A stretch of DNA of 15,984 bases from an uncultured Clostridia bacterium (GTDB taxonomy: Bacteria; Bacillota; Clostridia; Oscillospirales; Acutalibacteraceae), in the NCBI GenBank assembly GCA_945988915.1, contig CAMFTS010000021.1, positions 1 to 15,984 on the forward strand. The letters are read 5' to 3'. The notes beneath the pieces are model-generated. The model searched no databases. It saw only the letters and a list, made by a program, of their open reading frames with translations, and was not told where the DNA came from. Positions within the stretch are counted from its first letter, which is position 1. Every line of letters starts with the position of its first letter. The position numbers and the translations under genes are program-made. Below are positions 1 to 6,993 of this stretch, piece after piece.

Positions 1-668
1 TCGGATGGAAAAGAGAAGATATCATTACATTTATTGAAGCACTTGCACCTATAGGTTATACGGCAAAGACTATATCAACAATTTTAGTTGACGAATGCAA
101 CAGTCTTTACGCTGATAAGCCGGGTGACGACGCAACTGCTTGTGTTATCAAAATCCGTAAAAGAGTACCGATGAATTTGCTCTTCGGACCTCCGTCAAAC
201 CGGGACGACTGCAACAGAATGATGTCGCTGTTCTTTTCAAAGGAAGGTAAGCACATTATTTGCGGCGGTACAACATCTTCAATCGCTTCAAAATATCTCG
301 GTAAACCCGTAAGAGCAACTCTTAATTTTGAGTGTTCCGATGTTCCGCCGATAGCAGAGCTTGAAGGCGTTGATTTGGTTACTGAAGGTGTTATTACAAT
401 AAATAAAGTTTTGGAATATGCAAAAGATTTCCTTGAAGAAAATAAATTGTATGAGCATTGGAATTTCAAAAATGACGGCGCCTCACTTATTTGCAGATTA
501 TTGTTTGAGGAAGCGACAGATATCAATTTCTATGTCGGCAGAGCCGTGAATCCCGCACATCAGAATCCGGACCTTCCTATCAATTTTAATATCAAAATGA
601 ATTTGGTTGAGGAGCTTTCAAAATGCCTTAAGCAAATGGGTAAGCATATAAAGGTAAGTTATTTTTAG
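1..668 (+). CDS. SpoIIE/PP2C-type serine phosphatase, C-terminal part (5' end outside window)
   Basis: The frame is open from base 3 to the TAG at 666-668, giving 221 residues, and it has no start inside the window, so the gene begins upstream. The first 55 or so residues look like the end of a SpoIIE/RsbU-type PP2C phosphatase domain: the motif PGDDATACVIKI lies at residues 40-51, and its paired Asp (42-43) are the usual metal-binding acids. About 165 residues follow that are not part of the phosphatase fold, including a GGTTSSIASKYLG stretch. This extension is not a family I can name. Proteins of this class remove phosphate from Ser/Thr of partner proteins such as anti-anti-sigma factors. 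It ends 11 bp before a hydrogenase gene, so the two are probably co-transcribed. An internal ATG at 171 is not the start, because conserved domain sequence lies upstream of it. Confidence 0.82.
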   Translation, partial: GWKREDIITFIEALAPIGYTAKTISTILVDECNSLYADKPGDDATACVIKIRKRVPMNLLFGPPSNRDDCNRMMSLFFSKEGKHIICGGTTSSIASKYLGKPVRATLNFECSDVPPIAELEGVDLVTEGVITINKVLEYAKDFLEENKLYEHWNFKNDGASLICRLLFEEATDINFYVGRAVNPAHQNPDLPINFNIKMNLVEELSKCLKQMGKHIKVSYF

Positions 669-679
669 AGGATGAGAAT

Positions 680-2104
680 ATGAGAAAGTTTGACACAAAA
701 GTTCAATATTTAAAGTACAAGGTGTTGAGAGAAGTTGCACGCCATGCGTGGAATGACACCTTGCTTGAAAATGTATTTGAAATTCCGAAAGCTATTGTTC
801 CCGGAAATACTCCGACAATGAGATGCTGTGTCTATAAGGAAAGAGCAATTCTTCAGGAAAGAGTAAAAATTGCCATGGGCGGCAACAAGGAGAATCCGAA
901 CATAATTGAGGTTATAGATATTGCTTGCGATGAATGTCCGGCGGCAGGTTATGAGGTAACAGATTCCTGCCGTGGCTGTCTTGCTCACAGATGCGAAGAT
1001 GTATGTAAGCGCGGCGCAATTTCATTTGACCATAACCATGTAGCACACATTGACAAGTCAAAATGTGTTGAATGCGGACAGTGTGCAAAGGTTTGTCCAT
1101 ATACAGCTATAGTAAACCGTAAGCGTCCGTGTCAGAATGCCTGTAAAATTAAGGCAATCTCAATCAATAAAAACGACAACGCAGCGATTATTGACAACAG
1201 CAAGTGTATTCAGTGCGGCGCATGTGTTTATCAGTGTCCGTTTGGAGCGATTACGGAAAAATCTTATATACTTAATGTTATTGATATTCTCAAAGCCGGT
1301 GAAAAGGGCAAGAATTATAAAACATATGCTATTGTTGCTCCGTCAATTTCGAGTCAGTTCAGGTATGCAAAGCTCGGTCAGGTCGTAACAGGACTTAAAG
1401 AACTCGGATTTCATACCGTAGTCGAGGCTGCTCTCGGTGCGGATATGGTATCGAAAAAAGAGTCACAGGAGCTTGCAGAAAAAGGTTTCTTAACAAGCTC
1501 ATGCTGTCCCGCGTTTGTCAGATACATTCAGACGGCATTTCCGGATATGTTGGAACATGTTTCTCATAACTTATCACCTATGACTACGCTCGCAAAGTAC
1601 ATAAAAGAAACAACAGAAAATGCAAAGGTAGTATTCATCGGTCCTTGCACGGCAAAGAAAGCAGAAGCACAGCTTGAAGAGGTTAAACCGTATGTTGACG
1701 CAGTTTTAACCTTTGAGGAATTACAAGCCCTTTTTGACAGCCGTGATATTGAGATTACAGAGCTTGAAGAGGGAGTGCTCGACAACGCTTCTTATTACGG
1801 CAGAATATTTGCACGAAGCGGAGGACTTTCAGATGCAGTTGCAGAAGGACTGAAGGAACAAAATATAGACTTCGAATTAAAGGCCTGTGCTTGCGACGGT
1901 ATCGAAGAGTGCAGAACTGCTTTGCTTAAAAAGAGAAAGAATTTGCTTGATGCTAACTTCATTGAAGGTATGGCTTGCGTCGGCGGATGTATAGGCGGTG
2001 CAGGCTGTCTTACTCACGGTGAAAAGAACAAAGCCGAAGTTGACAAATACGGACAGGAAGCTATGGAAAAGAGTATTCTTTCAGCAGTTTCAATACTAAA
2101 ATGA
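680..2104 (+). CDS. Monomeric [FeFe] hydrogenase, group B-like, with ferredoxin domain
   Basis: This 474-residue protein carries all three H-cluster motifs. They are L1 TSSCCPAF (272-279, with C275 in the proton-transfer position and C276 as ligand), L2 GPCTAKKAE (321-329, C323 and K326) and L3 EGMACVGGC (429-437, C433 and C437). A two-cluster ferredoxin domain is formed by C129/C132/C135/C139 and C176/C179/C182/C186. More cysteines (83, 86, 97, 100, 105, 109, 151, 155) suggest further clusters. In the family, the enzyme couples ferredoxin oxidation or reduction to H2 turnover in the cytoplasm. Gly in place of the usual Met before PC in L2, and the Phe after CCPA, fit group B rather than group A enzymes. 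The length is right for that group. The start at 680 has an AGAGGATG ribosome site. Hydrogenase maturases (HydEFG) are not in the window. Confidence 0.93.
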   Translation: MRKFDTKVQYLKYKVLREVARHAWNDTLLENVFEIPKAIVPGNTPTMRCCVYKERAILQERVKIAMGGNKENPNIIEVIDIACDECPAAGYEVTDSCRGCLAHRCEDVCKRGAISFDHNHVAHIDKSKCVECGQCAKVCPYTAIVNRKRPCQNACKIKAISINKNDNAAIIDNSKCIQCGACVYQCPFGAITEKSYILNVIDILKAGEKGKNYKTYAIVAPSISSQFRYAKLGQVVTGLKELGFHTVVEAALGADMVSKKESQELAEKGFLTSSCCPAFVRYIQTAFPDMLEHVSHNLSPMTTLAKYIKETTENAKVVFIGPCTAKKAEAQLEEVKPYVDAVLTFEELQALFDSRDIEITELEEGVLDNASYYGRIFARSGGLSDAVAEGLKEQNIDFELKACACDGIEECRTALLKKRKNLLDANFIEGMACVGGCIGGAGCLTHGEKNKAEVDKYGQEAMEKSILSAVSILK

Positions 2105-2131
2105 ATATAAGATAATAAGTTAATACAATAA

Positions 2132-2168
2132 GGCTCCGATGGTTTTATCGGGGTCTTAATTATTTTTA
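2132..2168 (+). terminator. Rho-independent terminator of the hydrogenase unit
   Basis: A 9-bp stem (2132-2140 with 2147-2155, two G-U pairs) closes a six-base loop and is followed by the T-rich run TTAATTATTTTT. It lies 28 bp after the hydrogenase stop and before the next promoter. Confidence 0.82.
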
Positions 2169-2188
2169 AAAAACTTTTAAAATATCTA

Positions 2189-2217
2189 TTGACAAATATT
2201 TACTTTAGTGTTATAGT
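2189..2217 (+). promoter_or_regulatory. Sigma-A promoter of the metY-cysK operon
   Basis: A perfect -35 TTGACA (2189-2194) and -10 TATAGT (2212-2217) are separated by 17 bp. Transcription should begin near 2224, giving a leader of about 170 nt before metY. The strength of the promoter suggests that control acts through repression and through the leader. Confidence 0.85.
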
Positions 2218-2244
2218 AATTCCATACTTATCCGATAGGAAATA
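2217..2244 (+). promoter_or_regulatory. Possible CymR-like (Rrf2 family) operator
   Basis: The bases ATAGGAAATA (2235-2244) match 9 of 10 positions of the right half of the Bacillus subtilis CymR box as I remember it (ATMGGAATTW). TAATTC (2217-2222) fits the left half (TAAWNC), but the spacing between halves seems about 2 bp different. The site would cover the end of the -10 and the start point, a good place for a repressor of cysteine synthesis genes. It also contains the small dyad TATC-C-GATA. The assignment rests on memory of a consensus, and no cymR gene is in the window. Confidence 0.3.
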
Positions 2245-2270
2245 CATAAAATAAACGGAGGCGTGATGAA

Positions 2271-2342
2271 ATGAATAAATCAGAACAGATAAAAATTCAT
2301 CAGTGCAACTGGAGAAACAGTCGAATGTGTAACTCTTTATAA
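2271..2342 (+). CDS. 23-residue leader peptide with two Cys codons upstream of metY
   Basis: This short ORF starts at ATG 2271, 9 nt after a strong GGAGG (2257-2261), and stops at TAA 2340-2342. It lies within the transcribed leader of metY. Residues 12-20 read CNWRNSRMC, so Cys codons fall at 2304 (TGC) and 2328 (TGT), with one Trp and two Arg between them. The last three codons (TCT TTA TAA) form most of the left arm of an inverted repeat whose right arm holds the metY ribosome site. This layout is typical of a regulatory leader peptide whose translation reports on charged tRNA-Cys. The product itself probably has no function. An ATG at 2266 is in another frame and stops after two codons. 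I infer the role; I do not recognise the peptide as a named family. Confidence 0.72.
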   Translation: MNKSEQIKIHQCNWRNSRMCNSL

Positions 2343-2385
2343 ATTATTATAAAAACAACTATTTAAAAATACTAATTATAAAGAG
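2333..2385 (+). promoter_or_regulatory. Inverted repeat that can sequester the metY ribosome binding site
   Basis: CTCTTTATAA (2333-2342) and TTATAAAGAG (2376-2385) are perfect 10-base complements separated by 33 nt. The right arm covers most of the metY ribosome site AGAGG (2382-2386), which is 8 nt from the metY ATG. The left arm overlaps the last codons and stop of the leader ORF. A second, all-AU partner TTATAAA (2347-2353) can pair with 2336-2342 and would compete with the sequestering form. No T-run follows, so the element would act on translation and not on termination. Confidence 0.68.
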
Positions 2386-2394
2386 GTAATAACA

Positions 2395-3678
2395 ATGAGT
2401 AACAATTATAAATTTGAAACATTACAGCTTCATGTAGGTCAGGAACAGGCAGATCCCGCAACAGATTCAAGAGCAGTGCCGATTTACGCAACAACATCTT
2501 ATGTTTTTCATAATTCAGCACACGCAGCTGCAAGATTTAATCTTACCGATGCAGGCAATATTTACGGCAGACTTACAAATTCAACTCAGGATGTCTTTGA
2601 AAAAAGAATTGCGGCACTTGAGGGCGGCGTAGCAGCTCTTGCAGTTGCATCGGGTGCGGCAGCAATTACATATACTTTACAGGCACTTGCACAGGCAGGC
2701 GACCATATTGTCGCACAAAAAACAATATACGGCGGCACATATAATCTTCTTGCGCATACATTAAGTCAATTCGGCGTTAACACAAGCTTTGTTAATGTTC
2801 ATGACTTAAGCGAAGTGAAAAATGCAATTAAGCCGGAAACAAAAGCAATTTATATAGAAACGCTCGGTAATCCGAACAGCGATATTCCCGATATAGATGC
2901 ATTGGCACAAATTGCTCATGACAACGGTATTCCGCTTGTTGTAGATAATACTTTCGGAACTCCGTATTTCATAAGACCGATTGAACACGGAGCAGATATT
3001 GTTGTTCATTCCGCTACGAAATTTATTGGCGGCCACGGAACAACACTCGGCGGCGTAATAGTGGATTCAGGTAAGTTCGATTGGAAAAAGAGCGGAAAAT
3101 ATGCACCTATTGCAGAGCCTAATCCGAGCTATCACGGCGTTTCATTTGCCGATGCAGTAGGTCCCGCCGCATTTGTTACATATATCAGGGCAATTCTTCT
3201 TCGTGACGAGGGAGCAACTATATCACCGTTCGCAGCATTCTTGCTTTTACAGGGTACGGAAACCCTTTCATTAAGACTTGAACGCCACGCAGAGAATACC
3301 AAGAAGGTTGTTGAATATCTCTCAAAGCATCCTCTTGTTGAAAAGGTTAACCATCCTTCACTTCCGGATCATCCCGACCATGAGCTTTATCAGAGCTATT
3401 TCCCGAACGGCGGAGCAAGTATTTTTACATTTGAAATTAAGGGCGGACAGGAGGAAGCTCATAAATTCATTGACAATCTTAAAATTTTCTCTCTTCTTGC
3501 TAATGTTGCTGATTTGAAATCACTTGTCATTCATCCGGCAACAACAACTCATTCACAGCTGACTGAAGAAGAGCTTGCGGATCAGAATATCAAACCGAAT
3601 ACAATTCGTCTTTCAATAGGAACAGAACATATTGATGATATAATTGCTGACCTTGATAATGCATTTAATACTATATAA
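2395..3678 (+). CDS. metY: O-acetylhomoserine sulfhydrylase (PLP-dependent)
   Basis: This 427-residue cytoplasmic enzyme makes homocysteine from O-acetylhomoserine and sulfide, with acetate released. It belongs to the Cys/Met metabolism PLP family. The PLP lysine is K209 in VVHSATKFIGGHG, the ring-binding aspartate is D184 in VVDNTFGTP, the phosphate-binding SGAAA is at 86-90, and Y57/R59 in IYGRL are the phosphate contacts given by the neighbouring subunit. The length and the GGHGTTLGG stretch fit MetY better than MetB or MetC, although a sister activity on other acyl-homoserines cannot be ruled out. The start is set by AGAGG at 2382-2386. The gene is first in an operon with cysK, and its ribosome site can be hidden by the leader stem described above. 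Confidence 0.93.
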   Translation: MSNNYKFETLQLHVGQEQADPATDSRAVPIYATTSYVFHNSAHAAARFNLTDAGNIYGRLTNSTQDVFEKRIAALEGGVAALAVASGAAAITYTLQALAQAGDHIVAQKTIYGGTYNLLAHTLSQFGVNTSFVNVHDLSEVKNAIKPETKAIYIETLGNPNSDIPDIDALAQIAHDNGIPLVVDNTFGTPYFIRPIEHGADIVVHSATKFIGGHGTTLGGVIVDSGKFDWKKSGKYAPIAEPNPSYHGVSFADAVGPAAFVTYIRAILLRDEGATISPFAAFLLLQGTETLSLRLERHAENTKKVVEYLSKHPLVEKVNHPSLPDHPDHELYQSYFPNGGASIFTFEIKGGQEEAHKFIDNLKIFSLLANVADLKSLVIHPATTTHSQLTEEELADQNIKPNTIRLSIGTEHIDDIIADLDNAFNTI

Positions 3679-3693
3679 GGAGGAACATTTACT

Positions 3694-4626
3694 ATGTCAA
3701 ATATTTATTCAAGCCTTTCAGAACTTATCGGTAAAACGCCCTTGCTTGAGGTTAAGAATTATGAAAAAGTCAATAATCTGAAAGCAAGTTTATTGGTTAA
3801 GCTTGAGTATTTTAATCCTGCAGGAAGCGTAAAGGACAGAGTAGCAAAATCAATTATTGAAGACGCTGTTAAGAGCGGCAGACTCAAAGAGGGCGGAACA
3901 ATTATTGAGCCGACAAGCGGCAACACCGGTATAGGTATATGCTCGGTTGCAATTTCAAAGGGATATAAGGTTATTATCGTAATGCCCGAAACAATGAGCG
4001 CTGAGAGAAAGCTTCTTATGAAAGCATATGGCGCGGAGCTTGTGCTTACAGAAGGCTCAAAGGGTATGAGCGGCGCAATCGCAAAGGCTGAAGAATTACA
4101 CAAAGAAATCGAGGGTAGTATTATTGCAGGTCAATTTGTAAATCCTGCAAATGTTCAGGCTCATTATACAACAACAGGTCCGGAAATATGGAACGATACA
4201 GACGGTAAGGTTGATATATTTGTTGCAGGCGTCGGAACAGGCGGTACGCTTACAGGTGTAGGCAAATATCTTAAAGAGAAAAATCCGAATGTAAAAATAA
4301 TTGCCGTTGAGCCTGAAACTTCACCCGTACTTTCACAGGGCAAACCGGGACCGCATAAGATTCAAGGTATCGGAGCAGGCTTTGTTCCCGAAATTCTTGA
4401 CACAGGCATTTATGATGAAATTATAACCGTACCTAACGAAAAGGCATTTGAAACAAGCCGTAAGATAACCGCTACAGACGGTGTGCTGGTCGGAATTTCA
4501 TCAGGTGCATCACTTTATGCGGCAACAGTTGTTGCTTCACGCCCCGAAAATGAGGGCAAAACAATAGTTGCACTTTTACCCGATACGGGCGAAAGATATC
4601 TTTCAACAGATTTATACAATGCTTGA
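3694..4626 (+). CDS. cysK: Cysteine synthase A (O-acetylserine sulfhydrylase)
   Basis: This 310-residue PLP enzyme makes cysteine from O-acetylserine and sulfide in the cytoplasm. The PLP lysine is K47 in NPAGSVKDR, the substrate-binding loop is PTSGNTG (73-79), the phosphate loop is GVGTGGT (179-185), and S270 in GISSGAS is the residue that contacts the pyridine nitrogen. The length is that of a normal CysK, with no CBS domain. The gene begins 15 bp after metY with AGGAGG at 3678-3683 overlapping the metY stop, so the two are co-transcribed. Together they use sulfide for both cysteine and homocysteine. No serine acetyltransferase gene (cysE) is in the window. A terminator follows directly. 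Confidence 0.95.
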   Translation: MSNIYSSLSELIGKTPLLEVKNYEKVNNLKASLLVKLEYFNPAGSVKDRVAKSIIEDAVKSGRLKEGGTIIEPTSGNTGIGICSVAISKGYKVIIVMPETMSAERKLLMKAYGAELVLTEGSKGMSGAIAKAEELHKEIEGSIIAGQFVNPANVQAHYTTTGPEIWNDTDGKVDIFVAGVGTGGTLTGVGKYLKEKNPNVKIIAVEPETSPVLSQGKPGPHKIQGIGAGFVPEILDTGIYDEIITVPNEKAFETSRKITATDGVLVGISSGASLYAATVVASRPENEGKTIVALLPDTGERYLSTDLYNA

Positions 4627-4636
4627 TAATAAAAAC

Positions 4637-4672
4637 AGCAGGGATAGGCAAAGGCTTATCCCTGCTTTCATA
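4637..4672 (+). terminator. Rho-independent terminator of metY-cysK
   Basis: AGCAGGGATA (4637-4646) pairs perfectly with TATCCCTGCT (4657-4666) around a short loop, and two further inner pairs are possible. The following T-run is weak (TTCATATCT), but the stem is strong and lies 10 bp after the cysK stop. Confidence 0.8.
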
Positions 4673-4684
4673 TCTACTTTCCGT

Positions 4685-4716
4685 AGGTTGTAACCTTCCG
4701 AAAATACTGTTAATAT
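4685..4716 (+). promoter_or_regulatory. Promoter with overlapping dyad, for the HTH-desulfoferrodoxin gene
   Basis: TTGTAA (4688-4693) and TAATAT (4711-4716) with 17 bp between them form a good sigma-A promoter. The -35 lies inside the dyad AGGTT-GT-AACCT (4685-4696), a likely operator. The gene that follows encodes a DNA-binding protein, so autoregulation is the simplest reading, but it is not shown. The -10 lies 24 bp before the chosen start codon. Confidence 0.6.
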
Positions 4717-4739
4717 AAATGCGAAAAGGAGATGAAAAA

Positions 4740-5327
4740 ATGAATCAATATGTAACGGGCGCTATAATTAAAAAGCTACGCGAAGAAAGAAAAATGACGC
4801 AGTCCGATTTGGCAGAAAAGCTTTTCATCAGCGACAAAACAGTATCCAAATGGGAAACGGGAAAAGGATATCCCGATATTACGCTGATTGAATCGCTTGC
4901 CGATGCTTTGGGCATTTCGGTAATTGAGCTGATGTCCGGTAATGATGTTACAAATAAAAACCGTTCATTCAATATGAAAAAAGCAAAATTATATGTTTGC
5001 CCGATTTGCGGAAATGTAATTGTAAGCACGGGTGAAGCAGTTGTAAGCTGTTGCGGAATTACTTTGCCGTTTCTTGAAGCAGAAGAAAGCGAAAATGAGC
5101 ATCTTATAAATGTCGAAAAAGTTGAAGATGAATATTATGTAACGGTTAATCACGAAATGAGTAAGGAGCATCATATTTCATTTATTGCAAAAGCTAATGA
5201 TGATTCAGTTGAAATAGTTAAGCTCTATCCCGAGGGAAATGCTCAAGCACGCTTTAAAATAAACGGAATGTATAAGCTTTATTGCTACTGCAACAGACAC
5301 GGCTTATTCGTGCTGACAAAATGGTAA
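4740..5327 (+). CDS. XRE-type HTH regulator fused to a desulfoferrodoxin-like domain
   Basis: The protein has 195 residues from the ATG at 4740, chosen because AAAGGAGAT lies 6-7 nt upstream; an in-frame ATG at 4719 is only 2 bp past the -10. Residues 8-65 form a Cro/C1-type helix-turn-helix (TQSDLAEKL, KTVSKWETG). Residues 83-112 match the desulforedoxin iron site with C87, C90, C104 and C105. Residues 119-193 match superoxide reductase, and all five ligands of its active iron can be placed: H121, H138, H144, C184 and H187 (YCNRHGL). The Glu-Lys pair that normally precedes the first His is Asn-Glu here, so catalysis may be weak. I infer a transcription factor that senses superoxide, oxygen or iron state. 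It stands alone between two terminators. Confidence 0.85.
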   Translation: MNQYVTGAIIKKLREERKMTQSDLAEKLFISDKTVSKWETGKGYPDITLIESLADALGISVIELMSGNDVTNKNRSFNMKKAKLYVCPICGNVIVSTGEAVVSCCGITLPFLEAEESENEHLINVEKVEDEYYVTVNHEMSKEHHISFIAKANDDSVEIVKLYPEGNAQARFKINGMYKLYCYCNRHGLFVLTKW

Positions 5328-5381
5328 GCTGTTTAACCGATATGCAAACATAAACAGAATAATAGTTTTACGCTTAAATGA

Positions 5382-5413
5382 AAAACACCTCCAAAATCGT
5401 TTGGGGGTGTTTT
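5382..5413. terminator. Bidirectional terminator between the HTH gene and comM
   Basis: Fourteen paired bases (5382-5395 with 5400-5413, one G-U) close a four-base loop. The A-run on the left and the T-run on the right let it work on both strands. It ends the HTH-desulfoferrodoxin transcript on the plus strand and the long alaS-to-comM operon on the minus strand. Confidence 0.88.
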
Positions 5414-5435
5414 GTCGGTCAAATTGATTTTAATA

Positions 5436-6965
5436 TTATGTTTTCCAGAATTTTCTGTCAAGGCTTCTGTACTGTACTGCTTCAAGTATATGTTCCGAAT
5501 TGATAATTTCATCATTTTCAAGGTCTGCAATAGTTCTTGAAACTCTTAATACCTTGTCATATGCTCTTGCAGAAAGCCCGAGTGATTCAAAAGAAGCTTT
5601 CAAAACCTTTGAGGCTTCTTCAGTAATCTGACAATGCTTTCTTGTAAGCGAGGCAGTCATTTTCGCGTTACAGCTGATACCTGTATTTTCAAGCCTTTGC
5701 TGTTGTAATTTTCTTGCGGCATTTACTCTCTTTTTTATATCGGCAGAACATTCTTCATTAACCGTTGAAGAAAGCTCGTCATAGTTAACGGCAGGCACCT
5801 CAATATGAATATCAAGTCTGTCAAGCAACGGACCGCTGACCTTTGAAAGATACCTTGCAGGCGCGCCTTTCGGACAGGTGCAAGGCTTTGTAGGATGCCC
5901 GAAATTTCCGCAGGGGCAAGGATTCATAGCCGCTACAAGCATTACAGAACAAGGATAAGAATATGTTGCCGCAACTCTTGCAATAGTAATTTTGCCGTCT
6001 TCAATAGGCTGACGGAGTATTTCCATAGAGCTTCTCGAAAATTCAGGCAATTCGTCTAAGAACAATACGCCGTTGTGAGCGAGCGATATCTCACCGGGAC
6101 GGGGAACAGTACCGCCACCCGAAAGACCTGCAGGAGAAATGGTGTGATGCGGAGAACGGAAAGGACGGGCTTTCATAAGAGAAATTCCGTCAGGGAGTTT
6201 ACCCGAAATTGAATAAATATTCGTTGTTTCAAGAGATTCGTCAAATGTCATATCGGGCAAAATTGACGGTATTCTTTTTGCAAGCATACTTTTGCCCGAG
6301 CCGGGAGGGCCTATCATCAAAACATTGTGACCGCCTGCCGCAGCAACCTCAAGCGCTCTTTTAGGCTGATACTGACCTTTAACATCAGAAAAGTCGGGAA
6401 GGCCTAAGGGCGTCAGCATTTCAATATAATCTTCTTCGGTTACAGGTTCAATTTCTTTTATTCCGTTTAAATGGTCAAGTAATTCTTTCACGGTCTTAAC
6501 GGGATATACTTCAATTCCTTTAACAACAGCACTTTCACGGCGGTTATCATAGGGAACAAATATCTTTTCAATGCTTTCTTTCTGCGCTCTGATTACCATG
6601 GGAAGAACACCGTTGATTTTATGTATCTCACCGCTTAAGGACAACTCGCCGATAAATGCACAGCCGTCCGTGTTTACGCGTAATTGACCTGTTGCTTTAA
6701 GCAATGCAATCATAATCGGAAGGTCATATACAGGGCCTTCCTTTTTTATGTCGGCAGGTGCAAGGTTAATAGTTACTCTTGAAACGGGAAAATCAAAACC
6801 GCTGTTGTGGATAGCCGCGCGGACACGCTCTCTTGATTCGCTGACAGCCGCGTCGGGAAGACCGACAACATCAAATCTCGGAAGACCGCCCGAAAGGTCG
6901 GCTTCAACATCAACACGGTAAGATTCCAAACCGAAAAGACCAATGCTTGTAACCCTTGAAAACAT
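5436..6965 (-). CDS. comM: YifB/ComM family magnesium chelatase-like AAA+ ATPase
   Basis: The protein has 509 residues from the ATG at 6965, which has GGAGG 7 nt upstream; an in-frame TTG at 6983 lies before that ribosome site and is rejected. Residues 1-165 form the ChlI-like N-terminal domain. The AAA+ core has Walker A GPPGSGKS (219-226), Walker B LFLDE (301-305) and a probable arginine finger or sensor R383 in GPLLDRLD. Four cysteines in NPCPCG and PCTC (350, 352, 362, 364) may bind zinc, as is common in the family. In Gram-negative bacteria ComM is a hexameric helicase that drives branch migration during natural transformation. In Clostridia its role is less clear. It is the last gene of an operon that also holds comEC, which supports a link to DNA uptake or recombination. 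Confidence 0.93.
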   Translation of the reverse strand: MFSRVTSIGLFGLESYRVDVEADLSGGLPRFDVVGLPDAAVSESRERVRAAIHNSGFDFPVSRVTINLAPADIKKEGPVYDLPIMIALLKATGQLRVNTDGCAFIGELSLSGEIHKINGVLPMVIRAQKESIEKIFVPYDNRRESAVVKGIEVYPVKTVKELLDHLNGIKEIEPVTEEDYIEMLTPLGLPDFSDVKGQYQPKRALEVAAAGGHNVLMIGPPGSGKSMLAKRIPSILPDMTFDESLETTNIYSISGKLPDGISLMKARPFRSPHHTISPAGLSGGGTVPRPGEISLAHNGVLFLDELPEFSRSSMEILRQPIEDGKITIARVAATYSYPCSVMLVAAMNPCPCGNFGHPTKPCTCPKGAPARYLSKVSGPLLDRLDIHIEVPAVNYDELSSTVNEECSADIKKRVNAARKLQQQRLENTGISCNAKMTASLTRKHCQITEEASKVLKASFESLGLSARAYDKVLRVSRTIADLENDEIINSEHILEAVQYRSLDRKFWKT

Positions 6966-6993
6966 ATATGCACCTCCGTTCAAAAATGTTTTA

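Noticed and set aside
107..526. 139-codon open frame on the minus strand, antisense to the phosphatase gene
   Set aside because: The plus-strand frame carries clear phosphatase motifs; the antisense product is low-complexity Ser-rich sequence with no ribosome site.
2266..2274. ATG at 2266 as the leader peptide start
   Set aside because: It is only 4 nt from GGAGG and its frame stops after two codons; ATG 2271 has better spacing and a real frame.
2170..2394. SAM riboswitch or T-box upstream of metY
   Set aside because: The leader is about 170 nt, largely taken up by a short ORF, and shows neither a terminator stem nor the conserved cores of these elements as far as can be seen by eye.
4719..4739. 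ATG 4719 as the start of the HTH-desulfoferrodoxin gene
   Set aside because: It is 2 bp downstream of the -10 box, probably before or at the transcription start, and has no ribosome site; ATG 4740 follows AAAGGAGAT.
4740..5327. A plain desulfoferrodoxin (superoxide reductase) gene
   Set aside because: The first 65 residues are a clear helix-turn-helix in the same frame, and the catalytic Glu-Lys pair is missing, so a regulator is the better call.
6966..6983. TTG 6983 as the start of comM
   Set aside because: The GGAGG site lies within these codons and is correctly placed for ATG 6965, where the conserved YifB N-terminus begins.
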